Shown: piece after piece, positions 1-6,026 of the stretch
How the letters are laid out: the number at the start of each line of letters is the position of its first letter
How positions within the stretch are numbered: the first letter of the stretch is position 1
Assembly: GCA_021788565.1 (NCBI GenBank)
Contig: JAJYKO010000391.1
Span: 1 to 6,026, forward strand
Direction: 5' to 3'
DNA length: 6,026 nucleotides
Origin: Chloroflexota bacterium
GTDB lineage: Bacteria; Chloroflexota; UBA6077
Program-made: the position numbers and the translations under genes
The notes under the pieces: model-generated
The model's database searches: none
What the model saw: the letters and a program-made list of their open reading frames with translations, nothing else
What the model was told of the DNA's origin: nothing

Positions 1-306
1 TCCTTTCGGCAGGGCCGCCACGTCCACCGCGGTGCCGTCACCGGACTGGAACAGAATCTGGCCTCCGGTGGGATCTATAGCGCGCAGGATACAGCGCGAC
101 GTGGTCGTCTTGCCGCAGCCGCTCTCACCCACGAGCGATAGGGTCTCGCCCTTCCTGATGAAGAAGCTGACATCGTCCACCGCGCGCACGTGACCGACGA
201 CCTTTCGCAAGAAGCCCCTCCTGATCGGGAAGAACTTGCGAAGTCCCTTGACGTCAAGCAACACCTGCCCGTTCTTCTGTGAGACCCGTTCTGCTACCTG
301 TGTCAT
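1..306 (-). CDS. Second ABC importer ATPase, DppF/OppF type (N-terminal 102 residues, partial)
   Basis: The frame is open from an ATG at 306 to the window edge, so only the N-terminal 102 residues are present. The protein is a cytoplasmic nucleotide-binding subunit that would pair with the ATPase encoded just upstream and power uptake. The translation has the typical DppF opening: [20 protein letters not shown] at about residues 25-44, then Walker A GESGCGKT at 60-67. The Q-loop, signature motif, Walker B and C-terminal domain lie outside the window. The RRGFLR...GHVRAVD segment is typical of the second (F-type) rather than the first (D-type) ATPase of these operons. The start follows the preceding stop codon by three bases, and a GAGGGGG Shine-Dalgarno (315-321) lies inside the end of the upstream gene, so translation is probably coupled. 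After Walker A there is a short Gly/Asp-rich stretch (SGDGT) like the one in its partner. Family call is firm; the substrate cannot be told from this subunit. Confidence 0.92.
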   Translation of the reverse strand, partial: MTQVAERVSQKNGQVLLDVKGLRKFFPIRRGFLRKVVGHVRAVDDVSFFIRKGETLSLVGESGCGKTTTSRCILRAIDPTGGQILFQSGDGTAVDVAALPKG

Positions 307-309
307 CCC

Positions 310-1365
310 CTATGCCCCCTCATAGAGAAAGCAGCTCACGCGCTGCTGGTCGCTCACGCTCACCATTCCTGGTTCCCGCTGATCGCACCTTCCACGCATG
401 TAGCTGGGGCACCGAGGATGGAACGGGCAGCCCGGTGGCCGGTTGAAGGGATGAGGGATCGAGCCCGCGATGGTGGGCAGCTTCGTTCGGGAGGCAGAGC
501 TGATGCTGGGTATGGATCGCAGCAAGGCCCTGGTATATGGGTGTGCGGGCGAGTGGAAGATCTCATCCACGGGACCCTCCTCCACTACCCTCCCCAGATA
601 CATCACGACTACGCTGTCCGACATCTCGGCCACGACGCCCAGGTTATGGGTGATCAACATGATCGCCATGCCGCGCCGCTCCTGAAGTCTCCGAAGAAGG
701 TCCAGGATCTGAGCCTGGGTGGTGACGTCTAGAGCCGTCGTCGGCTCGTCCGCGATCAGCAGGTTGGGATCGCACGAGAGGGCCATTGCTATCATCGCGC
801 GCTGACGAAGCCCTCCGCTCAATTCGAAGGCGTATTCGTCGACTCGCCGCTCCGGCTTCGGGATGCCTACCAGCTTGAGCTGTTCGATGGCCTTCTCCCT
901 GGCCTGTCGCTTCCCTAGCTTCTGGTGCAGGAGGATGGCTTCGATGATCTGGCTGCCCACAGTATGAACCGGGCTGAAGGAGGTCATCGGCTCCTGAAAG
1001 ACCAGCCCGATCTCCTTCCCTCGAATCGACCGCATCTCCTTGCCGTCGGAGTTCAGCGTGGCCAGATCGGTCTCGGTCTCCGTGCGGGCGACCCCACGGG
1101 TCTTCCCCGCGCCCTGCCCCCCGTCCCCCGATCCCTGTCGCAGTAGAATCTTTCCATCCACTATCTTGCCGGGCCGCTCCACGATTCGCAGTATCGACCG
1201 GGCAGTGACGCTCTTGCCACAACCGCTCTCGCCCACAACACCCAGCGTCTTGCCCTGGAAGACCTCGAAGCTCGCCCCGTCGACGGCTTTCGTGATACCT
1301 TCGTCGGCGTAAAAATAGGTCTTCAGATCCTCCACCGACAACAGGGGTTTCACGCCATTCTTCAT
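310..1365 (-). CDS. First ABC importer ATPase, DppD/OppD type, with C-terminal four-cysteine domain
   Basis: This 351-residue cytoplasmic ATPase has every expected motif: Walker A GESGCGKS (45-52), Q-loop Q124 in [15 protein letters not shown], signature LSGGLRQR (182-189, with Leu where Met is usual), Walker B LLIADEPT (202-209, catalytic Glu207), D-loop TALD (210-213) and switch His240. The C-terminal oligopeptide-transporter extension follows, with HPYTRALL and a CPFHPRC segment; Cys313, 319, 327 and 345 form the four-cysteine set that holds a 4Fe-4S cluster in a characterised OppD relative. Between Walker A and the Q-loop, at about 76-100, there is a Gly/Arg/Thr-rich insert that typical DppD proteins lack. 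I chose the ATG at 1365 over the upstream ATG at 1401: it has an AGGAG seven bases before it, whereas 1401 lies inside the permease gene and would add 12 residues unlike the family. The gap to the permease stop is 10 bases. It should pair with the downstream ATPase. Confidence 0.95.
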   Translation of the reverse strand: MKNGVKPLLSVEDLKTYFYADEGITKAVDGASFEVFQGKTLGVVGESGCGKSVTARSILRIVERPGKIVDGKILLRQGSGDGGQGAGKTRGVARTETETDLATLNSDGKEMRSIRGKEIGLVFQEPMTSFSPVHTVGSQIIEAILLHQKLGKRQAREKAIEQLKLVGIPKPERRVDEYAFELSGGLRQRAMIAMALSCDPNLLIADEPTTALDVTTQAQILDLLRRLQERRGMAIMLITHNLGVVAEMSDSVVVMYLGRVVEEGPVDEIFHSPAHPYTRALLRSIPSISSASRTKLPTIAGSIPHPFNRPPGCPFHPRCPSYMRGRCDQREPGMVSVSDQQRVSCFLYEGA

Positions 1366-1372
1366 ACACGGG

Positions 1373-1377
1373 CTCCT
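1373..1377 (-). promoter_or_regulatory. Shine-Dalgarno that fixes the start of the first ATPase
   Basis: On the minus strand the sequence reads TATAGGAGCCCGTGT immediately before the ATG at 1365. AGGAG occupies 1377-1373, seven bases from the start codon. It overlaps the TAG stop of the upstream permease (1378-1376), so a terminating ribosome sits on the initiation site of the next gene. This supports coupled translation and rejects the longer start at 1401. Confidence 0.75.
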
Positions 1378-2512
1378 ATAACCCATAGGGATCGGCCGCA
1401 TCTCGCAGACCGTCGCCCATGAAGTTGAAGGATAGGATCGAGAAAACGACGGGAATCACCGGTACCATGAGCCACGGCGAGATGGCCAGAGACTGTACGT
1501 TCTGAGCCTGCTGAAGCAGAACTCCCCAGCTGATCGCGGGAGGTCGAAGCCCCAGGCCGAGGAAGCTAAGCGACGTCTCACTGATGATCATGGTCGGAAG
1601 CGCCAGAGTGGTGGCGGCGATGATGTGGCTGAGGAACGACGGCACCATGTGCCGGAAGATGATCCGCGGGCGGCTGCAGCCGGCCAGCTCGGCGGCCATC
1701 ACGAAGTCCTCCTCTCTCAGGGAGAGGAAGCGGCCACGTACCACTCGAGCGAGTTCGGTCCAGCCTATGAGAGAGATAATTATCGTGATCGCGAAGTACA
1801 CCTGGGTAATGCTCCACTCGTTGGGGAGCGCGGCCGCCAGCCCCATCCAGAGCGGAATCGTCGGTATCGATCTCAGTATCTCGATCACCCGCTGGATGAC
1901 TGTGTCTAGTACTCCTCCATAGAAGCCGGAGAGGCCGCCCAGCAGGATGCCCAGGATGAGGCTCAGCGCGACGCTGACGAGCCCGATAGTCAGCGAGGTT
2001 CTCGTGCCGTACATCAGGCGAGACCACATGTCGCGACCCTGCAGATCCGTTCCAGTCAGAAACAGCGTATCTTGCGGACTGGCACCGGTCACTCCAAACA
2101 GGTGAATATTGGTCGGTATAAAGCCAAAGAGGTTGTACTTGAAGCCGGGCGCGAAGAAGTTGACAGGGATCTTCCTGGTCTCATCCACCGTGTAGACCCG
2201 CTGGAAGGTCATGGGATCGCGCTTTCCGGTGAGCGCATAGACGAAGGGGCTGAAACTTCCGTTGTCGAAAAGGTGGATGGGCTGCGGCGGCAAAAGGGAG
2301 CGCTGCGCCTCAGAGGCATCCGGGTCCGCATACGCCAGGAAGTCCGCGCAGAGAACGGCCAGGTAGAACAGAAGGATCAGAACGGTGCCGGCCATTGCCA
2401 GCCGATGCTTGCGGAAACGCCACCACATCAGCTGCCACTGGGTAGCAACCGCCACCCGTTCCTCGGCCTTGGATCCTATCACCTCTTCGTCAAGAACGAT
2501 GGACTCGGCCAT
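1376..2512 (-). CDS. ABC importer permease, DppC/OppC type, with long external loop
   Basis: This 378-residue inner-membrane subunit would form half of the translocation channel. The cytoplasmic N-terminus (1-36) leads into a first membrane segment (about 38-60, AMAGTVLILLFYLAVLCADFLA). An unusually long external stretch of about 95 residues (61-155) follows, then the family hallmark GTDLQGRDMWSRLMYGTRTSL (154-174), which opens the binding-protein-dependent transport domain. Further hydrophobic segments lie at about 175-198, 236-252, 297-313 and 345-365. The EAA loop that docks the ATPase is at about 267-295 (DFVMAAELAGCSRPRIIFRHMVP). Typical DppC proteins are nearer 300 residues; the extra length is mostly the loop. 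I chose the ATG at 2512, which overlaps the preceding TAA as TAATG and has a modest GGGGGA six bases upstream. The longer start at 2548 would lie inside the other permease gene. Confidence 0.94.
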   Translation of the reverse strand: MAESIVLDEEVIGSKAEERVAVATQWQLMWWRFRKHRLAMAGTVLILLFYLAVLCADFLAYADPDASEAQRSLLPPQPIHLFDNGSFSPFVYALTGKRDPMTFQRVYTVDETRKIPVNFFAPGFKYNLFGFIPTNIHLFGVTGASPQDTLFLTGTDLQGRDMWSRLMYGTRTSLTIGLVSVALSLILGILLGGLSGFYGGVLDTVIQRVIEILRSIPTIPLWMGLAAALPNEWSITQVYFAITIIISLIGWTELARVVRGRFLSLREEDFVMAAELAGCSRPRIIFRHMVPSFLSHIIAATTLALPTMIISETSLSFLGLGLRPPAISWGVLLQQAQNVQSLAISPWLMVPVIPVVFSILSFNFMGDGLRDAADPYGL

Positions 2513-3501
2513 TATCGGTCCCCCAGCCGAATTCGCGGGTCTATCCACATCAGAAGGAGATCGGAGACGAATGTCCCTATAACGGTCATCACGCCGAGCA
2601 TCAAGATGATGGTCCCCGCCAGATACATGTCCGAGGACACGAGTGCCTGGAGCAGGAGCGGCCCAACGGTCGGTAGATTGAGCACCAACGACACGATTAT
2701 TGTCCCGGACACCACGTACGGGAACAGATAGCCAATCGTGCTCACGAAAGGGTTCAGGGCAACGCGAACAGGGTATTTAAGTATGGCGCGGGTCTCGCCG
2801 AGTCCCTTCGCCCTGGCTGTGACCACATAGGGCTTGCGCAGTTCGTCCAGCAGGTTTGCGCGGAGAATTCGAATCATCTGCGCCGTGCTGCCCAGACCGA
2901 GTACGATCGCCGGAACTGGCAGATGCTTGATCAGGTCCCAGACCTTTCCAATGCTCCAGGCTGCCTGGTCGTAATCACTCGAGAACAGGCCACCCACATC
3001 GGCGTGGAAGTATACGAATCCGAGGTACATTACCACCAACGCCAGCATGAAAGCGGGCACCGCCAATCCAAAGAACCCGACGAAGGTAAATATATAGTCG
3101 CCGATGGAGTACTGCCGAACGGCTGAGTAGATACCTATGGGAATGGCCACCGCCCAGGTGAAGAGGGTTGCCGCCACCGAAATCACGATGGTGAGCCAGA
3201 GGCGATCGCCGATAACGTCGAGCACGGGACGTCCCCACTGAAGGGCCATGCCGAAGTTGCCGTGGGAAATCAGTCCCATCCAGCGGATGTACTGGATGTA
3301 AATCGGCTGGTCCAGCCCATACTGCGCTCGTAACGCCTGGGCCTCTTCGGCCGACACCAGGCTGCCGGACGCCGATGCCTGCGCGATATATGCCGAAACG
3401 AAGTCACCAGGCGTCAGGTGAATGATGATGAACGAGATGATTGTGATGGCCCATACTGTCAATATGCCCAGAAGGAACCGCCGCAAGATGTAACCCAACA
3501 C
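2512..3501 (-). CDS. ABC importer permease, DppB/OppB type
   Basis: This 329-residue inner-membrane channel subunit starts at a GTG and reads MLGYILRRFLLGILTVWAIT, the standard opening of DppB proteins, with a first membrane segment at about 9-28 followed by HLTPGD (28-33). The transport domain spans roughly 100-320, with hydrophobic stretches at about 101-125, 135-165, 195-210, 252-275 and 293-318. The EAA loop that contacts the ATPase is at about 225-250 (YVVTARAKGLGETRAILKYP). The C-terminus ends in the family-typical DPRIRLGDR. The longest open frame begins at a TTG at 3531, but those ten extra residues (RSIPGGEPP) do not resemble the family and cover the ribosome-binding site. The GTG at 3501 has GGGAGGTGA seven bases upstream. 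A TTG directly after it (3498) is a less likely alternative. The stop shares one base with the start of the next permease gene, so the two are probably made in fixed ratio. Confidence 0.93.
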   Translation of the reverse strand: MLGYILRRFLLGILTVWAITIISFIIIHLTPGDFVSAYIAQASASGSLVSAEEAQALRAQYGLDQPIYIQYIRWMGLISHGNFGMALQWGRPVLDVIGDRLWLTIVISVAATLFTWAVAIPIGIYSAVRQYSIGDYIFTFVGFFGLAVPAFMLALVVMYLGFVYFHADVGGLFSSDYDQAAWSIGKVWDLIKHLPVPAIVLGLGSTAQMIRILRANLLDELRKPYVVTARAKGLGETRAILKYPVRVALNPFVSTIGYLFPYVVSGTIIVSLVLNLPTVGPLLLQALVSSDMYLAGTIILMLGVMTVIGTFVSDLLLMWIDPRIRLGDR

Positions 3502-3502
3502 T

Positions 3503-3516
3503 GGAGGCTCACCTCC
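3503..3516 (-). promoter_or_regulatory. Shine-Dalgarno of the first permease inside a small hairpin
   Basis: On the minus strand GGAGG (3516-3512), the loop TGAG and CCTCC (3507-3503) form a perfect 5-bp inverted repeat. The GGAGG arm is the core of the Shine-Dalgarno GGGAGGTGA that serves the GTG at 3501; the hairpin ends one base before that codon. Folding would hide the ribosome-binding site. The inverted repeat is seen directly; an effect on translation is inference. Confidence 0.6.
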
Positions 3517-3534
3517 CGGTATGCTTCGCAAGAT

Positions 3535-3553
3535 CCGGTGCCAGGCGGACCGG
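3535..3553 (-). repeat. Weaker inverted repeat in the binding protein-permease gap
   Basis: CCGGT (3553-3549 on the minus strand) and ACCGG (3539-3535) form a 5-bp inverted repeat with a 9-base spacer; two more G-C pairs are possible across a one-base bulge. It abuts the strong hairpin and shares base 3553 with it. Alone it could be chance in GC-rich DNA; it matters mainly as part of a run of hairpins. Confidence 0.35.
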
Positions 3554-3582
3554 CGCGGGGACCGCCAGTGTGGTCCCCGCGC
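3553..3582 (-). repeat. Perfect 11-bp GC-rich inverted repeat (intercistronic hairpin)
   Basis: The arms GCGCGGGGACC (3582-3572 on the minus strand) and GGTCCCCGCGC (3563-3553) are perfect complements separated by the 8-base loop ACACTGGC. The first arm begins 18 bases after the stop codon of the binding-protein gene. No run of T follows, so it is not a textbook intrinsic terminator in the direction of the operon. Its position between a binding-protein gene and its permease gene resembles hairpins that shield the upstream message from 3' exonucleases, or attenuate read-through, in other ABC importer operons, malE-malF being the classic case. The structure is certain from sequence; the role is inferred. 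Confidence 0.8.
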
Positions 3583-3600
3583 ATCGGGACTCGCGACCTG

Positions 3601-5763
3601 CTATTGCTTGAAGTAGAACGTAGACGGTTGAGAACTACCCGGCGTTCGGCAGTGCTGGGCGTTGATCTGCCTGTCTGGTATGTTGCCCATCTTGTTGCTG
3701 ACGATGCGAACGCCCATGAAAGCCGGCGACTGGCCGACCGTACCTATGCTCCACTCCTGCTCGACGATGATCTTCCAGATCTCCTTGGCCGTCTGGGTGC
3801 GTTGGTCGTCCTTCTGCCCCGTCGCAGCACGGAACAGGTCCATAGCCTTCAACATCTCCGGATCTGACGGTTTCGTGCCCTGTTGACCGTTGGACGCGTA
3901 CCACTTGGCCCAGGCCGCCCCCATATGGGCCTCGACCGGATCGACGGGAATGGCGTGCCTCGGGAAGAGGTAGAGCATCTCGGAGCCGTCGTTCGCCCAG
4001 AGCATAATCTGCAGCTCGTCGTTCTGGCTCTTGGTGAAGGCCAGGTTCCGCTCCATCTCCTTCACGTCGGCCGTGACGCCGATCTTCTTCCACTGTTCCT
4101 TGATCATTTCGGCGATCTGCGTGAAGGGTATGAACTGCCCGCCGACCGTGGCCATCTCGATGCGCAGCAGGCTCTTCCCATCCTTACGCATCCGCATGCC
4201 GCTGGAATCCTTCTGAGTCAAACCCAACTTGTCCAAAAGGTCGTTGGCCTGCTTGACGTCGTAGGTGCACCACAGCTTGCGGTACTCGGGGCCCGGGCTG
4301 TACAGCGACTCCTCGGCAGGAGCGACGGAGCCGGGCGTTCCAGTGCCCAGCCAGAAGGTCTCGTTGAGCTGGTCTCTGTCGATGCCCAGAGAGAGGGCGT
4401 GGCGGAAGTCCTTGTTCATCAGCCACTGAGAAATCTCGGCATCTCCCGTGAACCCCTGGACGACGTGGAGGGCGCAGTCGGCACCGTTCAGAGCCGGGTC
4501 GAGGTGGACCTTGTAGTTGCTCTTCTCCTGATTCTGGAGGAAGACAGGCAGCTTCACCATCCCCGTGTGGCGCTCTTGCTCGTCGTACTGTCCGGCGACG
4601 GCACGCAGGTTGAGCACCTCCAGATCCTGGGCCAGCGTCATCTCGATCTTGTCTATGTACGGCAGCTGATTGCCGTCGGTGTCGACGGCCCAGTAGAAGG
4701 GGTTGCGCTCCAGACCCCAGGTGGGGGTGTTGATTGGGCTGACGGTCTTCCAGGGTCCTACTACCGGCAGCTCGGGGTTCTGCTGCCAGTCGATCTTGGA
4801 CTGCAGGTAGCTCTTCCAGCTGTCAAAGCCCGCGGCCTTCGCCTTCTGCGTGAGTTGGTCGACGGGGGTGTACTTCGGCAGGAACTGCTTGAGGTAGTGG
4901 GCAGGTGCATAGGCGCCGAAGAAGTACGCCGGGTTCGACTGTCTGGCTGCCTGGCCGCCGCCGATGAGCGTGCTCCCGGCGAGAATGTCCTCGAACAGAT
5001 AGTTCGCCTCAGGGAACTTGAAGACTATCGTGGTGTCGTCCACCTTCTCCATCGTCCCCTGCTTGCCGTTGACCGCCATCTCGGGGGTCGGAGTCGGGAC
5101 CAGGTCCTTATTCTGATAGATGTCGTTGTACCAGAACATGAAGTCGTCGGCAGTGAACGGCTGGCCATCCGACCATTTCATGCCCTTGCGAAGATAGATC
5201 GTGGTCGTCAACCCGTCGTCGCTGACCTTCCAGTCCTTGGCCACGCTGGGGGCGCGCTTGGTTCCCGTGTAGTCCCAGAAGAGGATCTTGTCCGTGGAAA
5301 CCATTCTGTTGCCGTTTTCGCCGTCACCTGGCCCCGTGAAAGCCCGGTGCCATGTTCCTCCGTACTTACCGGCCTCGTTCAGCGGCTTGAGGACCAGGAG
5401 ATCTTGAGTCTGGGGCAAGCGCTGCTCAACGGGAGGCAGTTTGCCAGCCTTGACCATGTCCGCGAGCGTAGGGGCTTCCTTGAATGCCTTGGGGAACTGA
5501 CTGGCGTCGCGGACGAATGTCGGCCCCTGAAGCTTGCCCACCAACTGGGACCCGATCTTCGGCTCCGCGGCAGGAGCGGCGCCGCTCGCCGCTGTGGGCG
5601 CAGGAGCCGCGCCGGCGCCAGTCGTCGGGGCTGCCGCCTTCGCCGGAGCGCTAGTCGGGGATGGAGGCGGGGCTGGGGTGCAAGCTGCCAGCACCGCCGC
5701 GCCAGTGGCCAGTGCCGAGAACCCGAGGAATTCGCGCCTGGACAGGAGTTTCCGCTTCGACAT
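3601..5763 (-). CDS. Large family-5 substrate-binding lipoprotein of the importer (twin-arginine signal)
   Basis: This 720-residue protein captures the substrate outside the membrane and delivers it to the two permeases. The N-terminus has a twin-arginine motif (SRREFLG, 8-14), a hydrophobic stretch (15-25) and a lipobox LAAC with Cys28, so it should be exported by Tat and lipid-anchored. An Ala/Pro/Thr-rich linker follows (about 29-67). The conserved block VAKDWKVSDDGLTTTIYLRKGMKWSDGQPFTADD (174-207) identifies solute-binding family 5 (SBP_bac_5). The segment LADMVKAGKLPPVEQRLP (100-117) and KYGGTW (133-138) point to the large subfamily rather than classic DppA/OppA, which are about 530 residues. 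Family 5 includes binders of peptides, nickel and oligosaccharides, and the motifs do not fix the ligand. The ATG at 5763 is preceded by a strong AAGGAG, and no earlier start is plausible. An IolB-like gene lies 98 bases upstream; the permeases follow after a hairpin-rich gap. Confidence 0.95.
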   Translation of the reverse strand: MSKRKLLSRREFLGFSALATGAAVLAACTPAPPPSPTSAPAKAAAPTTGAGAAPAPTAASGAAPAAEPKIGSQLVGKLQGPTFVRDASQFPKAFKEAPTLADMVKAGKLPPVEQRLPQTQDLLVLKPLNEAGKYGGTWHRAFTGPGDGENGNRMVSTDKILFWDYTGTKRAPSVAKDWKVSDDGLTTTIYLRKGMKWSDGQPFTADDFMFWYNDIYQNKDLVPTPTPEMAVNGKQGTMEKVDDTTIVFKFPEANYLFEDILAGSTLIGGGQAARQSNPAYFFGAYAPAHYLKQFLPKYTPVDQLTQKAKAAGFDSWKSYLQSKIDWQQNPELPVVGPWKTVSPINTPTWGLERNPFYWAVDTDGNQLPYIDKIEMTLAQDLEVLNLRAVAGQYDEQERHTGMVKLPVFLQNQEKSNYKVHLDPALNGADCALHVVQGFTGDAEISQWLMNKDFRHALSLGIDRDQLNETFWLGTGTPGSVAPAEESLYSPGPEYRKLWCTYDVKQANDLLDKLGLTQKDSSGMRMRKDGKSLLRIEMATVGGQFIPFTQIAEMIKEQWKKIGVTADVKEMERNLAFTKSQNDELQIMLWANDGSEMLYLFPRHAIPVDPVEAHMGAAWAKWYASNGQQGTKPSDPEMLKAMDLFRAATGQKDDQRTQTAKEIWKIIVEQEWSIGTVGQSPAFMGVRIVSNKMGNIPDRQINAQHCRTPGSSQPSTFYFKQ

Positions 5764-5861
5764 CTTAACCTCTCCTTATCTGTTCAAGGCGATGAGTCCG
5801 CACATTCCTGATCCTGTTGACCAACTGAGAGCCGCCGTTTGGCCAGAACGATGCAACGCTT
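5764..5861. other. 98-base gap between the IolB-like gene and the binding-protein gene
   Basis: Apart from the ribosome-binding site I find no convincing -35/-10 pair, no long inverted repeat and no hairpin followed by T residues. A short TTGGTCAA partial palindrome occurs near 5817-5824, too small to call an operator. Whether the transporter has its own promoter here or is read through from the isomerase gene cannot be decided by eye. Confidence 0.4.
5769..5777 (-). promoter_or_regulatory. Shine-Dalgarno of the binding-protein gene
   Basis: AAGGAGAGG (5777-5769 on the minus strand) precedes the ATG at 5763, with AAGGAG eight bases from the start. It is the best-matching and least obstructed ribosome-binding site in the window, in keeping with high expression of the binding protein. 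I see no matching inverted repeat that would hide it. Confidence 0.7.
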
Positions 5862-6026
5862 CTAGAACAGCTTGAACCTGTCGCCCGCGAACTCAGGCTG
5901 GACGGTGACCGTGCTGAACATCCGGTCCTCTCCCTCCCGAATGGCTGCCATCATCCACACGAAACCCAACCGCGTGCCAGGACTCGCCACGTTGTAGTGG
6001 TACCCTCTCTTTATCGCCACCGCATC
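5862..6026 (-). CDS. iolB: IolB/KduI-family sugar isomerase, C-terminal 54 residues (partial; probable 5-deoxy-glucuronate isomerase)
   Basis: This frame runs from the right edge of the window to a TAG at 5864-5862. The fragment contains KRGYHYNVASPGTRLGFVWMM (about 6-26), which matches the end of the second cupin of IolB-type isomerases: a GYH...VA.PG segment, then an aromatic-rich strand ending in a W/N-x-M-A element. By analogy with KduI, the His at fragment residue 10 should be one of the metal ligands. IolB converts 5-deoxy-glucuronate to 5-dehydro-2-deoxy-gluconate in myo-inositol breakdown; KduI performs a related isomerisation in pectin-derived uronate breakdown. The tail REGEDRMFSTVTVQPEF is less familiar, so a divergent relative is possible. 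The gene has the same orientation as the transporter and ends 98 bases before it. Family membership is fairly secure; the exact substrate is not. Confidence 0.62.
   Translation of the reverse strand, partial: DAVAIKRGYHYNVASPGTRLGFVWMMAAIREGEDRMFSTVTVQPEFAGDRFKLF

Noticed and set aside
75..257. A 60-codon minus-strand frame at the left end
   Set aside because: It is out of frame with the DppF-type ATPase, whose true frame is open from 306 to the edge and carries Walker A; the short product is Ser/Arg/Ala-rich with no domain.
644..1369. A 241-codon minus-strand frame overlapping the first ATPase
   Set aside because: It is an out-of-frame reading of the ATPase gene, with a low-complexity Arg/Gly/Asp-rich product and no domain, while the other frame has every ABC ATPase motif.
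2072..2731. A 219-codon plus-strand frame across the junction of the two permease genes
   Set aside because: It is antisense to two clear membrane-protein genes, shows no family motif, and is explained by codon bias.
3553..3582. The strong hairpin as an intrinsic terminator of the binding-protein transcript
   Set aside because: No T-rich run follows the stem on the minus strand, and the next bases are GC-rich. A role in RNA stability or partial attenuation fits better, since the genes beyond it belong to the same transporter.
3883..5811. A 642-codon open frame on the plus strand, antisense to the binding-protein gene
   Set aside because: Its translation is rich in Arg, Leu, Val and Gly with no recognisable domain, and it mirrors a gene with unmistakable family-5 motifs. 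Long antisense frames are expected opposite GC-rich genes with strong codon bias.
5764..5861. A sigma-70 promoter before the binding-protein gene
   Set aside because: I could not find a -35 and -10 pair at acceptable spacing; short partial matches near 5820 and 5780 lack partners.
5857..5870. TTCTAGAA palindrome at the end of the isomerase gene as a possible operator
   Set aside because: It is only 8 bases, coincides with the stop codon and final codon, and has no second copy nearby.

Overview
The window holds most of one minus-strand operon for a peptide/nickel/oligosaccharide-type (Opp/Dpp class) ABC importer, plus the 3' end of a sugar-catabolism gene just upstream of it. In transcription order (right to left) these are: the C-terminal 54 residues of an IolB/KduI-family sugar isomerase (5862-6026, cut by the window edge); a large family-5 substrate-binding lipoprotein (3601-5763); a DppB-type permease (2512-3501); a DppC-type permease (1376-2512); a DppD-type ATPase (310-1365); and the first 102 residues of a DppF-type ATPase (1-306, cut by the window edge). 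I see no gene on the plus strand and no RNA gene, mobile element, CRISPR array or long repeat.

The sequence is GC-rich. The binding protein has a twin-arginine signal, a lipobox and a long Ala/Pro/Thr linker. Together with the large binding protein, the long loop in the second permease and the insert in the first ATPase, this suggests Chloroflexota or a similar high-GC lineage. That is an impression from protein style, not a demonstrated assignment.

The permease and ATPase genes are tightly packed: the two permease genes overlap by one base (TAATG), the next gap is 10 bases and the last is 3 bases. The only large internal gap is the 99 bases between the binding protein and the first permease. 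It holds a perfect 11-bp GC-rich inverted repeat, a weaker inverted repeat, and a 5-bp inverted repeat that contains the Shine-Dalgarno sequence of the first permease. I infer that this leader keeps permease and ATPase output below that of the binding protein.

Together the genes would capture a solute at the outer face of the membrane (lipoprotein), pass it through a two-subunit channel and drive uptake with two ATPases. The IolB-like neighbour makes a sugar or sugar-acid substrate at least as likely as a peptide. Several gene starts should be moved inward from the longest open frame; these are given in the entries. The transporter is of a known type. The points most worth a second look are the intergenic hairpin array and the substrate question.
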